Assembly: GCA_965202875.1 (NCBI GenBank)
Contig: OZ241870.1
Span: 496,001-560,000, forward strand
Direction: 5' to 3'
DNA: 64,000 bases
Source of the DNA: HK1 sp965202875
Lineage (GTDB): Bacteria > Pseudomonadota > Gammaproteobacteria > HK1
Both the position numbers and the translations under genes were made by a program. Under the pieces are notes generated by a model that searched no databases, was not told the DNA's origin, and saw only the letters and a list, made by a program, of their open reading frames with translations. Shown here in pieces: positions 8,626-18,360 of this stretch (positions are counted from its first letter, which is position 1; each line of letters opens with the position of its first letter).

Positions 8626-8769
8626 CGGGCCGCGGCGCCGGGTCCACCGTGCCCTCAGCCGGAGCGGCGAAGCTTCCATGAGGCCGGCCCCGCGCGGGGC
8701 CGGACGCCGGCGACCCGGAATTCGAGCGGGCCGCTTCGGTCATCGTCCTGTCTCCCCCCTTTCGCGATC

Positions 8770-8793
8770 AAAAAAGGCCCCCGCGCGGGAGCC
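8770..8793 (-). terminator. Intrinsic terminator on the minus strand
   Basis: Read on the minus strand, a GC hairpin (GGC, then CCCGCGCGGG, then GCC, with a T/G mismatch) is followed by six T residues at 8775-8770. The nearest upstream minus-strand gene is the Rpn nuclease ending at 9270, 480 bases away. Confidence 0.6.
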
Positions 8794-8907
8794 GGGCTTG
8801 GCCCACTGCCGTTTGCAAGACCTGGGGCGACGACGACGCCCGCCGTCTTTCGGGCCACCCGTCGGCGGTGCCGGCGGGTTGGCCCGAAGGCTTGGCCGGC
8901 CCCTGAA

Positions 8908-9027
8908 CGCCGGGTGTTGTGGGGCGGCTCGTGGAACAACGAACCGAGGAGCCGGCGTTCCGCGAACCGCAACAGGAACCCCACCGGGAACCGGAACAAC
9001 CACGTCGGTTTCCGAGTTGCCGGCACA
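8908..9027 (+). repeat. Orphan diversity-generating-retroelement-like repeat (FGE/C-type-lectin C-terminal motif)
   Basis: Forty codons read RRVLWGGSWNNEP, then SANRNRNPTGNRNNHVGFRVAG. GGSWNN with Asn/Arg-rich codons and a terminal GFRV are the hallmark of formylglycine-generating-enzyme-type C-type-lectin ends and of DGR template/variable repeats, where AAC codons are the mutable sites. The DNA upstream does not encode the rest of such a protein (no WEWT-type motif), which favours a template repeat. No reverse transcriptase or Avd-like gene is recognisable nearby. The surrounding 8626-9269 holds no other gene that I can support. Confidence 0.5.
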
Positions 9028-9269
9028 GCCCGCCCGGCCGGGGTCCCCGCGCCCACGGATGCGGGGAGCGCGCTACGGGCTGTCCTGGGCTGGTCATGAC
9101 GAGCGCACCGCGCCCAGGTCGTGGGTGGCGGTGCAGGGCGGCACCCGTCCTGGGCCTGCAACGGCCGGCGGGCGCCGCGCCACTTTCCGCTGTTGTTTCC
9201 GGAGCTTCGGGGAGCGCGCCGGGCGCTGAAGCCAGAGCTGCTGGACGGTGACGGCTTCGCAGCCGACGA

Positions 9270-10232
9270 CTACGGCGGAGCCGTGCCGCGGACACGATCG
9301 AGCAACTCGTCGCCGGTCCCGCAATCGACGATCATCTCCCCGATCTCGGCGAGACGGTCCGCATCGTCCACCCCTTCGAGCAGCCCGGTCAGGGCCTCGG
9401 CCGTGCCCGCGCCGAACCGCCGGGCCGCCTGCCGCCGCAACAAGGCCCGCTCCTCGGCGAGTCCCGCCTCACGCCCTTGCCGGAACCACTCCTGCTCCCA
9501 CTCGTCCATCCGATGCTCCAACATCGCCGGCTCCTCCATCCATCGACGCGGCCACTCGCCGCCGAAACGCTCCTCCAACATCCTCCCCAGCCCCTCGCGC
9601 AACGCCTCCCCCAACGCCTCGTCCCCCGAGCGGCGCAGCAACCCCAGCAGCCCCGCCACCCGCTCCGGCATCCGCGCCGCATCGGCACAGCTCTGCACCG
9701 CAATCAGCGCCGCGGCCAAGTTGCGGCGAACATCGTCATCCGCCAGGGCCGGACCGTCAAGCAGCACGTAGGCAGCGTCCGGTTGCAGGGGCGCGAGGGC
9801 CTCCGGTCCCGGCGCGGTCAGCGCCCGCACGCCGAGCGGTGCGCGCCAGCGCTCGCGCCCGGTGTGCACCACCACCGGCAGGACCCGGGGCAGCTCCCGG
9901 TTCGGCCCTGCCAAGTGGCCTTCGCGGAGCAGGTCCTGTCGCAGAAGGGTGGTGTATGCCTCCACGCGCAGGGCCATGTAGCGGTCCACGGTGGCCTGGA
10001 ATTCGATGGCGAGAAGCACGGGGGGCCGGGGCGGACGTCCGGCGGTGGGCCGGCAGGCGATGCGCCAGGGCATGTCGGCACGACGCCGGCGCAGCCCTGG
10101 GCCGACATGGGCGGCGGGGAGGCGTTGCAGGGTGCGGGGGTCGAGCTCGGCGGTGAGTGCTTCGGGGAGCAGGCGCAGGAGTGCGCGGACCATGGAGGGG
10201 AAGGAGAAGGCGAGCTTGTCGAGGGCGTCCAT
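9270..10232 (-). CDS. Rpn/YhgA-type PD-(D/E)XK nuclease
   Basis: 320 residues. The family (transposase_31/RpnA-like) comprises DNA endonucleases that promote RecA-independent recombination, and some members act in phage defence. The start MDALDKLAFSFPSMV opens a helical N-terminus. The nuclease core includes VLLAIEFQATVDRYMALRV, about residues 72-90, with the E-x-Q catalytic pair and the following RVEAY helix. A later strand, LPVVVHTGRERW, is also typical. The C-terminal half is a long helical, charged region (MEEPAMLEHRMDEWEQEW) common in this family. It is a single gene with no operon partner, divergent from pncB. Confidence 0.75.
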   Translation of the reverse strand: MDALDKLAFSFPSMVRALLRLLPEALTAELDPRTLQRLPAAHVGPGLRRRRADMPWRIACRPTAGRPPRPPVLLAIEFQATVDRYMALRVEAYTTLLRQDLLREGHLAGPNRELPRVLPVVVHTGRERWRAPLGVRALTAPGPEALAPLQPDAAYVLLDGPALADDDVRRNLAAALIAVQSCADAARMPERVAGLLGLLRRSGDEALGEALREGLGRMLEERFGGEWPRRWMEEPAMLEHRMDEWEQEWFRQGREAGLAEERALLRRQAARRFGAGTAEALTGLLEGVDDADRLAEIGEMIVDCGTGDELLDRVRGTAPP

Positions 10233-10471
10233 GGGCAGAGCATGGCAGCCCGCGGGGGATTCGCCATCGGACGCAGAGGCCGCGGTGTGTAGGCGCAGAG
10301 CGCCGGGGGCGCCGGCAGCCGGCGACGACGGGGGCTCGTGCTACATTCCGCCGCGGCTTCCGGCCGCCGGCCACCCCCTTTCCCGTGGCGGCAAGAGCGG
10401 GCAGAGTCCCGGCGAATGAAAGAGGGCGCTCGTTCACCGGCGCCAATCCCCCCCGACGAGCCCGGCAACCG

Positions 10472-11776
10472 ATGACCACCACCGACATCGCCACGCGGGT
10501 CTACAACCACGCGTTCAAGCTCGACCCGATCATCCGCAGCCTGCTGGACACGGACGTCTACAAGCTCCTCATGCTGCAAACGATCTGGAAGGAGTTCGCG
10601 CACGTGCCGGTGACGTTCTCGGTGATCAACCGCTCGCGGGCGGTGCGTCTTGCGGAGACCATCGACGAGGCGGAGCTCCGGGCGCAGCTCGACCACGCGC
10701 GCACCGTGCGGCTTGCCAAGAAGGAGCGCATCTGGCTCGCCGGCAACACCTTCTACGGCAAGGAGCGCCTGTTCTCCCCGGAGTTCCTGGCCTGGCTCGG
10801 GGCGTACCGGCTCCCCGAATACGACCTCCGGGTGGAGGACGGGCAGCTCCGCATCGACTTCAGCGGCCCCTGGGCCGAGGTCACGCTGTGGGAGATCCCG
10901 GTGTTGTCCATCGTCAGCGAGCTCCGCTCGCGCGCCGCCATCCGGGGCATCGGGCGCTTCGAGCTCGACGTCCTGTACGCCCGCGCAAAGGCCAGGCTGT
11001 GGGAGAAGGTGGTGCGGCTGAACGCGCTGCCGGCGCTTCGCATCGCGGATTTCGGCACCCGCAGGAGGCACGGCTTCCTGTGGCACCGCTGGTGCGTGGA
11101 GGCGATGAAGGAGGGGCTGGGGGAGAAGTTCATCGGCACCAGCAACGTGCTCCATGCAATGGAGCTCGACATCGAGGCGATCGGGACCAACGCCCACGAG
11201 CTGCCGATGGTGCGGGCCACCATGGCCGGCGACGACCGGGAGCTGCTGCACTCGCCCTACAGCGTGCTCGAAAGCTGGCAGCGCACGTACGACGGGAACC
11301 TCCTCGTCGTGCTGCCGGACACCTACGGGACGAGCGCCTTCCTGCGCCACGCCCCGTCCTGGGTGGCGCGGTGGAGCGGGTTCCGCATCGATTCCAAGGA
11401 CCCGATCGAAGGCGGCGAGGAGATCGTCGCCTGGTGGCGGGCGATGGGCGAGGACCCGCGGGAGAAGCTGCTGATCTTCTCCGACGGCCTGGACATCGAC
11501 GGTATCGAGAGGGCCTACCACCACTTCGACGGCCGCGTCCGCCTCGGCTTCGGCTGGGGCACCCTGCTGACCAACGACCTGCGCGATTGCGCGCCGGTGA
11601 AGAACCCGGGCCTCGATCCCATCTCCCTCGTGTGCAAGGTGACCCGCGCGAACCACCGCCCGACGGTCAAGCTCTCCGACAACCTGGAAAAGGCGTCCGG
11701 CCCGCCGGAGCGCATCGAGCACTACAAGAGGGTGTTCGGGTGCGGGGCGCTGGAGCGCAAGGCGCTGGCCGTGTAG
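10472..11776 (+). CDS. pncB: Nicotinate phosphoribosyltransferase
   Basis: Converts nicotinate and PRPP to nicotinate mononucleotide in the NAD salvage pathway, in the cytoplasm. 434 residues, the usual length. The N-terminal substrate loop SLLDTDVYKLLMLQTIW is present, as is the FGTRRRHGF motif containing the phosphorylatable histidine region. Further on are FIGTSNVLHA, GTNAHELPM and the phosphate-binding FSDGLDIDGI/FGWGTLLTND block. The start at 10472 (MTTTDIATRVY) is chosen because family similarity begins right after it, although the frame is open further upstream. It stands alone, convergent with the M24 peptidase. Confidence 0.95.
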   Translation: MTTTDIATRVYNHAFKLDPIIRSLLDTDVYKLLMLQTIWKEFAHVPVTFSVINRSRAVRLAETIDEAELRAQLDHARTVRLAKKERIWLAGNTFYGKERLFSPEFLAWLGAYRLPEYDLRVEDGQLRIDFSGPWAEVTLWEIPVLSIVSELRSRAAIRGIGRFELDVLYARAKARLWEKVVRLNALPALRIADFGTRRRHGFLWHRWCVEAMKEGLGEKFIGTSNVLHAMELDIEAIGTNAHELPMVRATMAGDDRELLHSPYSVLESWQRTYDGNLLVVLPDTYGTSAFLRHAPSWVARWSGFRIDSKDPIEGGEEIVAWWRAMGEDPREKLLIFSDGLDIDGIERAYHHFDGRVRLGFGWGTLLTNDLRDCAPVKNPGLDPISLVCKVTRANHRPTVKLSDNLEKASGPPERIEHYKRVFGCGALERKALAV

Positions 11777-11803
11777 ATGGTGTACCTGCGCCGAGTCCCG
11801 TTC

Positions 11804-11838
11804 GCGCCGGCCGCGGCCCGTCGCGCCGGGCCGGCTCT
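11804..11838. terminator. Possible bidirectional terminator between pncB and the M24 gene
   Basis: Between two convergent genes, GCCGGCC pairs with GGCCGGC across a GC-rich loop and a run of C follows. The stem is strong, but neither side has a long T-run. Confidence 0.3.
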
Positions 11839-11845
11839 CCCCCCG

Positions 11846-13180
11846 TCAGCGTCCGACGATCGGCAACGACGGCGACGCGCGGCGCGTGAGCCAGACCGGC
11901 CCGTCCTCACCGATGACGACGTTCTCCTCGTGCACCATCATCCTGCCCGGCGCGAAGGTCATTCCCGGCTCGAGGGTCAGCACCATGCCCGGGCGCAGCT
12001 CGGTGTGGTCCCCGGGCATGTTGGACGGCCATTCGGTCAGTTGCATGCCGAGACCGTGGCCCATCCGGCCCACCTCGTTGCCGAGCGCCCCGCCATCGTC
12101 CAGCACCCGCTGCATGGCGAAGAAGACATCGGCACAGCGCGCCCCCGGACGGGCGGCGGCGAAGCCGGCCTCGGTCGCTTCGTAGACCACCTCGTAGGCC
12201 CTTCGTACTGCATCGCCGGCGTGGCCGACGGCATAGTTCCGGTCGAAGTCGCAGTAGTAGCCGTCGAACGTCGCGCCCGTATCCATGATCAGCACGTCGC
12301 CCGGACCGACGCGCCGTGCCGACGGCGGCGAGATGATGCTCTCGTAGCCGCCCGGTCCGGCCCCGCCGACGAGATAGGCGACGTCGTCGACGCCACGCTC
12401 GAGGCAGGCGACCTTGAAGGCCCGGAAGATTTCGAACTCGCTCATCCCCTCGCGCAGCGTACCGGGCAGGGCCTCGAAGGCCGCCGAGACGAGGGCGCAT
12501 ACGTGCGCGATCTTCTCGATCTCGGCCGGCGACTTGACCATGCGCAGCGCCCTGACGACGCCGGTGGCGTCGACCGCCTCCGATCCGGGAAGGAGGTCGA
12601 GCAGGCGCCGGTAATCCGAGAGCGGCATGCGCAGATGGGTTTCGGGTCCCTGGGGCACGCCGATCCGGGACCGCGGCCCGACGACCTCGCGCAGCGTCTC
12701 GGCAAGCATCGACACGCCCTCGTCGGCGGGCCGTGGCGAGGGCCAGGCGCGCACGTCGTCGAGCCACGTCGAGGCCATGGCGTGCGCCCCGATCGCCGGC
12801 ACCACGGCGACCGGCTTGCCGGCCGCGGGGACCACCACGAACCAGGGCCGGGTCGGGCTCTGCCAGAACTGTGTCAGGAAGCCCGTGAAATAGCGGACCT
12901 CCGGCTCGGTGGTGAGCAGCAGGGCGTCGAGACGCGCCGGGGCCATCAGGGCCTGCGCCCGGGCCGTTCGCGTCTCGAACTCGGCGATCGGGAATCCGCG
13001 CGGCGGACCGTGGCCGCTCCCGGACGTCAACGCCGGCCCGGGCCCGGCAGCGCCGGCCGGAACGTGACTCCCCGCGCCCGGAGGGCCGGCGTGAAGGGCG
13101 CGGCTCACGGCTTGCGGATCATGGCCCGGTGTTGGGCCCGGTGTTGGGCCCGGCATTCGGCCCGGTATCGGTGCGCTCAT
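11846..13180 (-). CDS. M24-family metallopeptidase (Xaa-Pro dipeptidase/creatinase fold)
   Basis: About 444 residues. M24 proteins cleave Xaa-Pro bonds or related amide/C-N substrates using two metals. The N-terminal creatinase-like domain carries RYFTGFLTQFW. The pita-bread domain has the metal ligands in order: DTGATFDGYYCDFDRN (two Asp), GHGLGMQLTEW (His), LEPGM (Glu) and HEENVVI (Glu). The substrate could be a dipeptide or something else such as DMSP (DddP belongs to this fold); I cannot tell. The start at 13180 is preferred because a -10 box lies 36 bases upstream. The first 60 residues are proline/glycine-rich (PGPTPGPTPG) and not conserved in the family. Confidence 0.85.
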   Translation of the reverse strand: MSAPIPGRMPGPTPGPTPGHDPQAVSRALHAGPPGAGSHVPAGAAGPGPALTSGSGHGPPRGFPIAEFETRTARAQALMAPARLDALLLTTEPEVRYFTGFLTQFWQSPTRPWFVVVPAAGKPVAVVPAIGAHAMASTWLDDVRAWPSPRPADEGVSMLAETLREVVGPRSRIGVPQGPETHLRMPLSDYRRLLDLLPGSEAVDATGVVRALRMVKSPAEIEKIAHVCALVSAAFEALPGTLREGMSEFEIFRAFKVACLERGVDDVAYLVGGAGPGGYESIISPPSARRVGPGDVLIMDTGATFDGYYCDFDRNYAVGHAGDAVRRAYEVVYEATEAGFAAARPGARCADVFFAMQRVLDDGGALGNEVGRMGHGLGMQLTEWPSNMPGDHTELRPGMVLTLEPGMTFAPGRMMVHEENVVIGEDGPVWLTRRASPSLPIVGR

Positions 13181-13215
13181 CGTTCGGTGGCCGGTGCGCC
13201 ATGCGGAGCCAAAGT

Positions 13216-13246
13216 ATTGTACTCTTCGGAGATGCGCGCATGTCGG
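13216..13246 (-). promoter_or_regulatory. Probable promoter of the M24 gene
   Basis: On the minus strand, CCGACA (13246-13241) and TACAAT (13221-13216) are 19 bp apart, a little wide. The -10 is a 5 of 6 match and would place the transcript start about 28 bases before the ATG at 13180. Confidence 0.4.
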
Positions 13247-13510
13247 TATACGACTCGATCCTGTCTTTTCCGCATCGTCATTCGCTGTTGCCCGAAGCTT
13301 CCCGATCATGAAGCCCGGAAGTCCGGCCATCCTGACCGTATGCTGCTGCACAACCACCGCATCCGCATGGCACGGCCCCGTGCCTCGCCCGAACCAAACA
13401 CTCGGACGGTGGAAAAGGCCGCGAAACCCCGGTGACCTGACCGTATCCGGAGCGTTGGCGGGAATTGCCGCCGTTTCCTCCGCTGCCGTGAACCGGTGGG
13501 TGGAGCGGGC

Positions 13511-13516
13511 TACACT
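13511..13516 (+). promoter_or_regulatory. -10 element upstream of ispG
   Basis: TACACT at 13511-13516 matches a sigma70 -10 box in 4 of 6 bases. It lies only two bases before the ATG at 13519, so a transcript from it would start after that ATG. This favours ATG 13546 as the real ispG start. No good -35 is visible. The rest of 13247-13510 holds nothing recognised. Confidence 0.35.
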
Positions 13517-13545
13517 TCATGCCTCGCCGAGCGACCACCCGGACC

Positions 13546-14805
<1,260 letters not shown>

Positions 14806-14872
14806 TCGGAGGCTGCCGGGTGATGCCCGCGCCTTGGCGGATGTGAGAAGGCGCTAGGAGTCTGCGCCGTAG

Positions 14873-15450
14873 AAAGGCAGCTCAAGACACGCGAGCGGAT
14901 GGACGGGCCGGACTCGATGTGTGGACGGACACGAGCGCCGGGACGCCGCGGTTCGCAATGGTGCGCAGGGGACGCGAGTGGGTCCGGAAAGTCCGGCAAG
15001 ACCCCCGACAGGGATGATTCCGGCCCTGTCCCACCGGCGAGCCTTGCCCTCACACCGCCAGAAGCGGTTGCCACCGCTTGAGGTTCAGCGTCAGGCACAC
15101 CAAGTCCCATTCCCCCCGCGCCTTGGCCAGACCCCGCACGCTGAAGCGCCGGAATCCGAGCACCTCCCCCCGATAGAGCCATTCGGGGGCAGGCCTTGAT
15201 CCAGCCATTGGGCGCCTCGGACAGCCACTTGCGCTGCGCATACCGCTCCCGGCCCGTGGGCGTGGCCAGCTTCTCGACCATCCGATGCGTCGCCGGGTGC
15301 CTCTTCGCGTCCTTGTCCGCCACCCGCTTGCCCTCGCGCCTCGGCGCCACGTACCCGTCGATGCCCCGCGCCTCCAGCTCCGACAGGTCCCGCTCGTTGC
15401 AGTACCTGCGATGGAAGCCGAACGTTGCTTCCACCTCCTCACGGCGGCCG
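14873..15450 (-). pseudogene. IS1182-family transposase, C-terminal remnant with frameshifts
   Basis: Minus-strand frames give NERDLSELEARGIDGYVAPR, then REGKRVADKDAKRHPATHRM, then AQRKWLSEAPNGW, and in another frame FRRFSVRGLAKARGEWDLVC. Together these are the last third of an IS1182-family transposase with at least one frameshift near 15170. The 3' flank 14873-15050 (starting near TCAAGACACGCGAGCG) recurs at 34870-35000 in another remnant of the same element. The N-terminal catalytic region is absent. Confidence 0.75.
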
Positions 15451-15466
15451 GGCGGCCAATCGTCAG

Positions 15467-15586
15467 TCTGAATTCCCGGACGCCGATCTGCTCGAAATGC
15501 AGCGTCTTCTGGTCGTATTCCTCCGGTCCCTCCTGCCCCGGCACGGGTAGTGTCAGCACGTCCATCGAGTTGTTGCTGAACCGCAA
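15467..15586 (-). pseudogene. Unrecognised coding fragment between two insertion sequences
   Basis: About 40 codons reading MDVLTLPVPGQEGPEEY, then KTLHFEQIGVREFRLTIG. The composition looks like real protein, but it is cut on both sides: by the IS1182 remnant on the left, and by the DNA leading to the IS1380 element on the right. I cannot name the family. Confidence 0.35.
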
Positions 15587-15640
15587 GGTGCGATCCGGGT
15601 GCCGGTATACATCGAACCGAATCGCGACATTACCAATCAG

Positions 15641-17418
15641 CCCGCATTATTCACAAAGGATCGAAAGAAGGGGTGTGGCGTGCCCGAGATCTGTAGTAAG
15701 ATCATGGTGTTAGTCCAAATCGCACCACAGATCCGCGGAGCACGCCATGAAAGGAACCATAGCGCTGTTTTCGCCGTCGTTCAATCCGGCGGTGTCCATT
15801 GAAACTCGCCCCGAACATCTCAGCGCAGAGACGGGTGCGTTGGTTCAACGCGAGATAATGGAACGTAGCGGCATCATCGGGTGGTTGGCCGAGCGTCTTC
15901 ATGACCCGCGCAATCGAGATTTGATTCGCTATCCGTTGGAGGAGCTGCTGCGCACGCAGTGGCTGTTGATGGGGCAAGGATGGCGGGACCGGGGTGACGC
16001 GGACCGTCTTCGTCATGACCCGAGCCTTCGGGTGGGCAATGATTGCCATGAGGGCCCGAGGCCGCTGGAAGAGGATGAGGTGCTGGCGTCGCAGCCGACG
16101 CTGTCGCGGCTGTTGGGGGTGTTGAGTGGGGAGGGGAACTTGGCGGTGCTGCATGAGGCGGTGACGGTGCTGGCGTGTCGCCGGCTGCGGATGAGCAATG
16201 GAGGGAGGCGGAAGAAGACGCTGTACATTGACGTGGACGGGTTGCCGGTGGAGGTGCACGGTGGCCAGCCTGGGAGTGAATGGAACGGGGATTACCGTCG
16301 GCGGATGTACCAGGCGTTGGTGGCGAGCAGTGGGGAGACGGGGGATCTGCTGGACGGGGAGCTTCGCTGTGGGGCGTCGTATTTGGGGCATGGTGCGTTG
16401 GAGTTCATCGTTGGGGTGGTGGAGCGGTGTCGGGGTCGGCTGTGCGAGTCGGTGGTGGTGCGGATGGATGCGGGGTTTCCGGAGGCGGGGTTGTTGAGGG
16501 GGCTGGAGGAGGGAGGGGTGAGGTATGTGGCGCGGTTGAAGGGCAATGCGGTGTTGGACCGGATGGCGGGGCCGTATCTGATTCGTCCGCCGGGTCGCCC
16601 GCCGCGGGAGCCGCGGAGATGGTGTTACGAGCATCGATACCGGGCGGAGAGTTGGGAGAAGGGGCGTCGAGTGGTGTTGGTGGTGTTGGAGCGGGAGGGG
16701 GAGCGGTTTCTGGACCATTTCTGGTTGCTGACGAACCTGGACGAGAGGCGTTGGGATGGACATCGGTTGCTGTCGATGTACCGCAAGCGGGGGAAGGCGG
16801 AAGGGCACATGGGGGAGCTGATGGATGTACTGCGCCCTGCGCTGTCGTCGGTGAGTCGTGCGAAGAGGCACTATCGCGGGCGGAAGCTTGAGGTTCGGGA
16901 GAGGGATGAAGAGGTGGGGGTACGGCCGCACAACGAGGCGTTGTTTGTGTTGAATCTTCTGGTGTATGAGCTGATGCATCTGGGGCGTAGTGTGATGGAG
17001 AGGGCGACGCATCGGGGGTGGAGCTTGCGTCGTTATCGGGATGAGGTGTTGCGGGTGGCGAGTCGGGTGCAGTGTGAGGGGAGGCGTGTGGTGTTCATTC
17101 TTTGTGAGAGTGCGGTGTTGGCATGGCGTCGATTGTGGAGGGTATTGACTCGTCTGCATTGGGTGCCTGTATAGTATGAGTCGGGTTGGCGAGTGGGGGG
17201 TGTTGCTGCAAAGCGGCGGGGGTCGCTACGTCCGTCTGTTGTCATGAAGAAGCGAATGGTGTCCAGTCATTGAAAAGGAGCAGTGGACAAGTGGGAAATT
17301 GGCCCATCTTGCTGGTCGATTGAGGCGGATTGGGAGTGATTGGGGCGGTACAAGGCTACGCGGGAGTGAAACTATCGAAAATAGAGGCATCGGAAAGACG
17401 CATGGTGAATAATCCGGG
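15641..17418 (+). mobile_element. IS1380-family insertion sequence
   Basis: 1,778 bp bounded by imperfect inverted repeats CCCGCATTATTCAC (15641-15654) and GTGAATAATCCGGG (17405-17418). The transposase at 15747-17174 fills it. No target-site duplication is visible (ATCAG on the left, ATAAC on the right), so at least one flank has been rearranged. On the right it cuts off the ISAs1 copy at 17419-18235. The same terminal repeat is carried by the MITE at 34980-35188. Confidence 0.75.
15747..17174 (+). CDS. IS1380-family transposase
   Basis: 475 residues, full length. DDE catalytic residues are visible: Asp in LYIDVDGLPVEVHG with the family SEWNGDY, Asp in VVVRMDAGFPEAG, and Glu in MYRKRGKAEGHMGEL (the Y-x-R-x-G-x-x-E signature). 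The start MKGTIALFSPSFNP lies about 106 bp inside the left terminal repeat. No frameshift or premature stop is seen, so the element could be active. The G/T-rich codon use in the second half differs from the neighbouring genes. Confidence 0.9.
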   Translation: MKGTIALFSPSFNPAVSIETRPEHLSAETGALVQREIMERSGIIGWLAERLHDPRNRDLIRYPLEELLRTQWLLMGQGWRDRGDADRLRHDPSLRVGNDCHEGPRPLEEDEVLASQPTLSRLLGVLSGEGNLAVLHEAVTVLACRRLRMSNGGRRKKTLYIDVDGLPVEVHGGQPGSEWNGDYRRRMYQALVASSGETGDLLDGELRCGASYLGHGALEFIVGVVERCRGRLCESVVVRMDAGFPEAGLLRGLEEGGVRYVARLKGNAVLDRMAGPYLIRPPGRPPREPRRWCYEHRYRAESWEKGRRVVLVVLEREGERFLDHFWLLTNLDERRWDGHRLLSMYRKRGKAEGHMGELMDVLRPALSSVSRAKRHYRGRKLEVRERDEEVGVRPHNEALFVLNLLVYELMHLGRSVMERATHRGWSLRRYRDEVLRVASRVQCEGRRVVFILCESAVLAWRRLWRVLTRLHWVPV

Positions 17419-18235
17419 ATAACAGCTCCTGGACTCTACCCGTCCGTGACCATCCTCCGCCGTCTCGTCGTTCTCAATCCCCTCACACTCGAAATCCCTC
17501 TCCCGTGCCGCATCAAAATACCTCCGAACCTCCCTGCTCAATTGCCTCTGGTTCCCCTTCACCGCCAACATAATCCCCTCCCCCTTCCTTGACCTGCTTC
17601 GCTATCGCTCGTTGGCATCCCATCGCATCCAGCGTCACGATACACCCCGACAATTCCAGCTTATCCAGCAACTCCGGCACCGCCGTGATCTCGTTCGACT
17701 TCTCCTCCGTCTTCACCTGCCCAAGCACCACTGCATTGCTACACGCCCAGGCACTCACCATATGCAGCGCCTTCATACCCCGCTTGCGGTCGTGGGAACG
17801 CCTCTGCGTCTTCCCGTCCACCGCAATCATCTCACCGCCACTCAGCTTCACGACATCTTCCATCCAGCTCATGAAGCAGTCCTGAAACCCCCTCACCGAC
17901 AGCGCCGAGATGATTCGTGCAGTTGTCGTCCACCGGGACCCCATTGGCCAGCGGAACATAGCGGCGAAGCCACTCCAGCTTCGTGCGCCCAAATTCTTCG
18001 ATGTCACTCCATCCCTCCGCGCCACTGACCACCGCACACACGCACAGGACGATGACATCAATCAACTCATGCTTCTTGTTTCTATCGACTCGCGGATCCT
18101 CCAGCTTTGAGAAATGCTCGATCAAACTTGCAGGGGCTGTCGTGTTCATTTCTTGCCATCTCCATCTCCTTGATGAAGACGCCATTAGATCACAAAACTT
18201 GTTGATGTCAATACATTTTTAGTGATCTTGCCCTG
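17419..18235 (-). mobile_element. ISAs1-family element, 3' end cut off by IS1380
   Basis: The right border is the terminal repeat AGTGATCTTGCCCTG at 18221-18235. The transposase reads leftward in three frames (18185-17832, 18061-17513, 17571-17356) and stops where IS1380 begins after the residues VESRS. It is nearly identical to the full-length copy at 54121-55347 and carries the same two frame breaks. Key blocks: KLEDPRVDRNKKHELIDVI, then IAVDGKTQRRSHDRKRGMKA. About 400 bp of the 3' end are missing. Confidence 0.85.
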
Positions 18236-18360
18236 ACCCGGATGGCTGTCGGAGCGCCGGCGCCAACCAATATTCCGATCCGCTTGCGGCCTTGCGACAG
18301 GATTTGCCGCAAGTCGGCCATGTAGCGATCCGGATTGTGAATGGAGGTAGATTGCATTTT

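Noticed and set aside
9818..11722. 634-codon minus-strand frame across pncB
   Set aside because: It is the reverse of nicotinate phosphoribosyltransferase and part of the Rpn gene; no recognisable domain.
13128..13170. GTTGGGCCCG mini-repeats as a CRISPR-like or VNTR array
   Set aside because: Only two to three imperfect units without spacers; they encode the Pro/Gly-rich start of the M24 protein.
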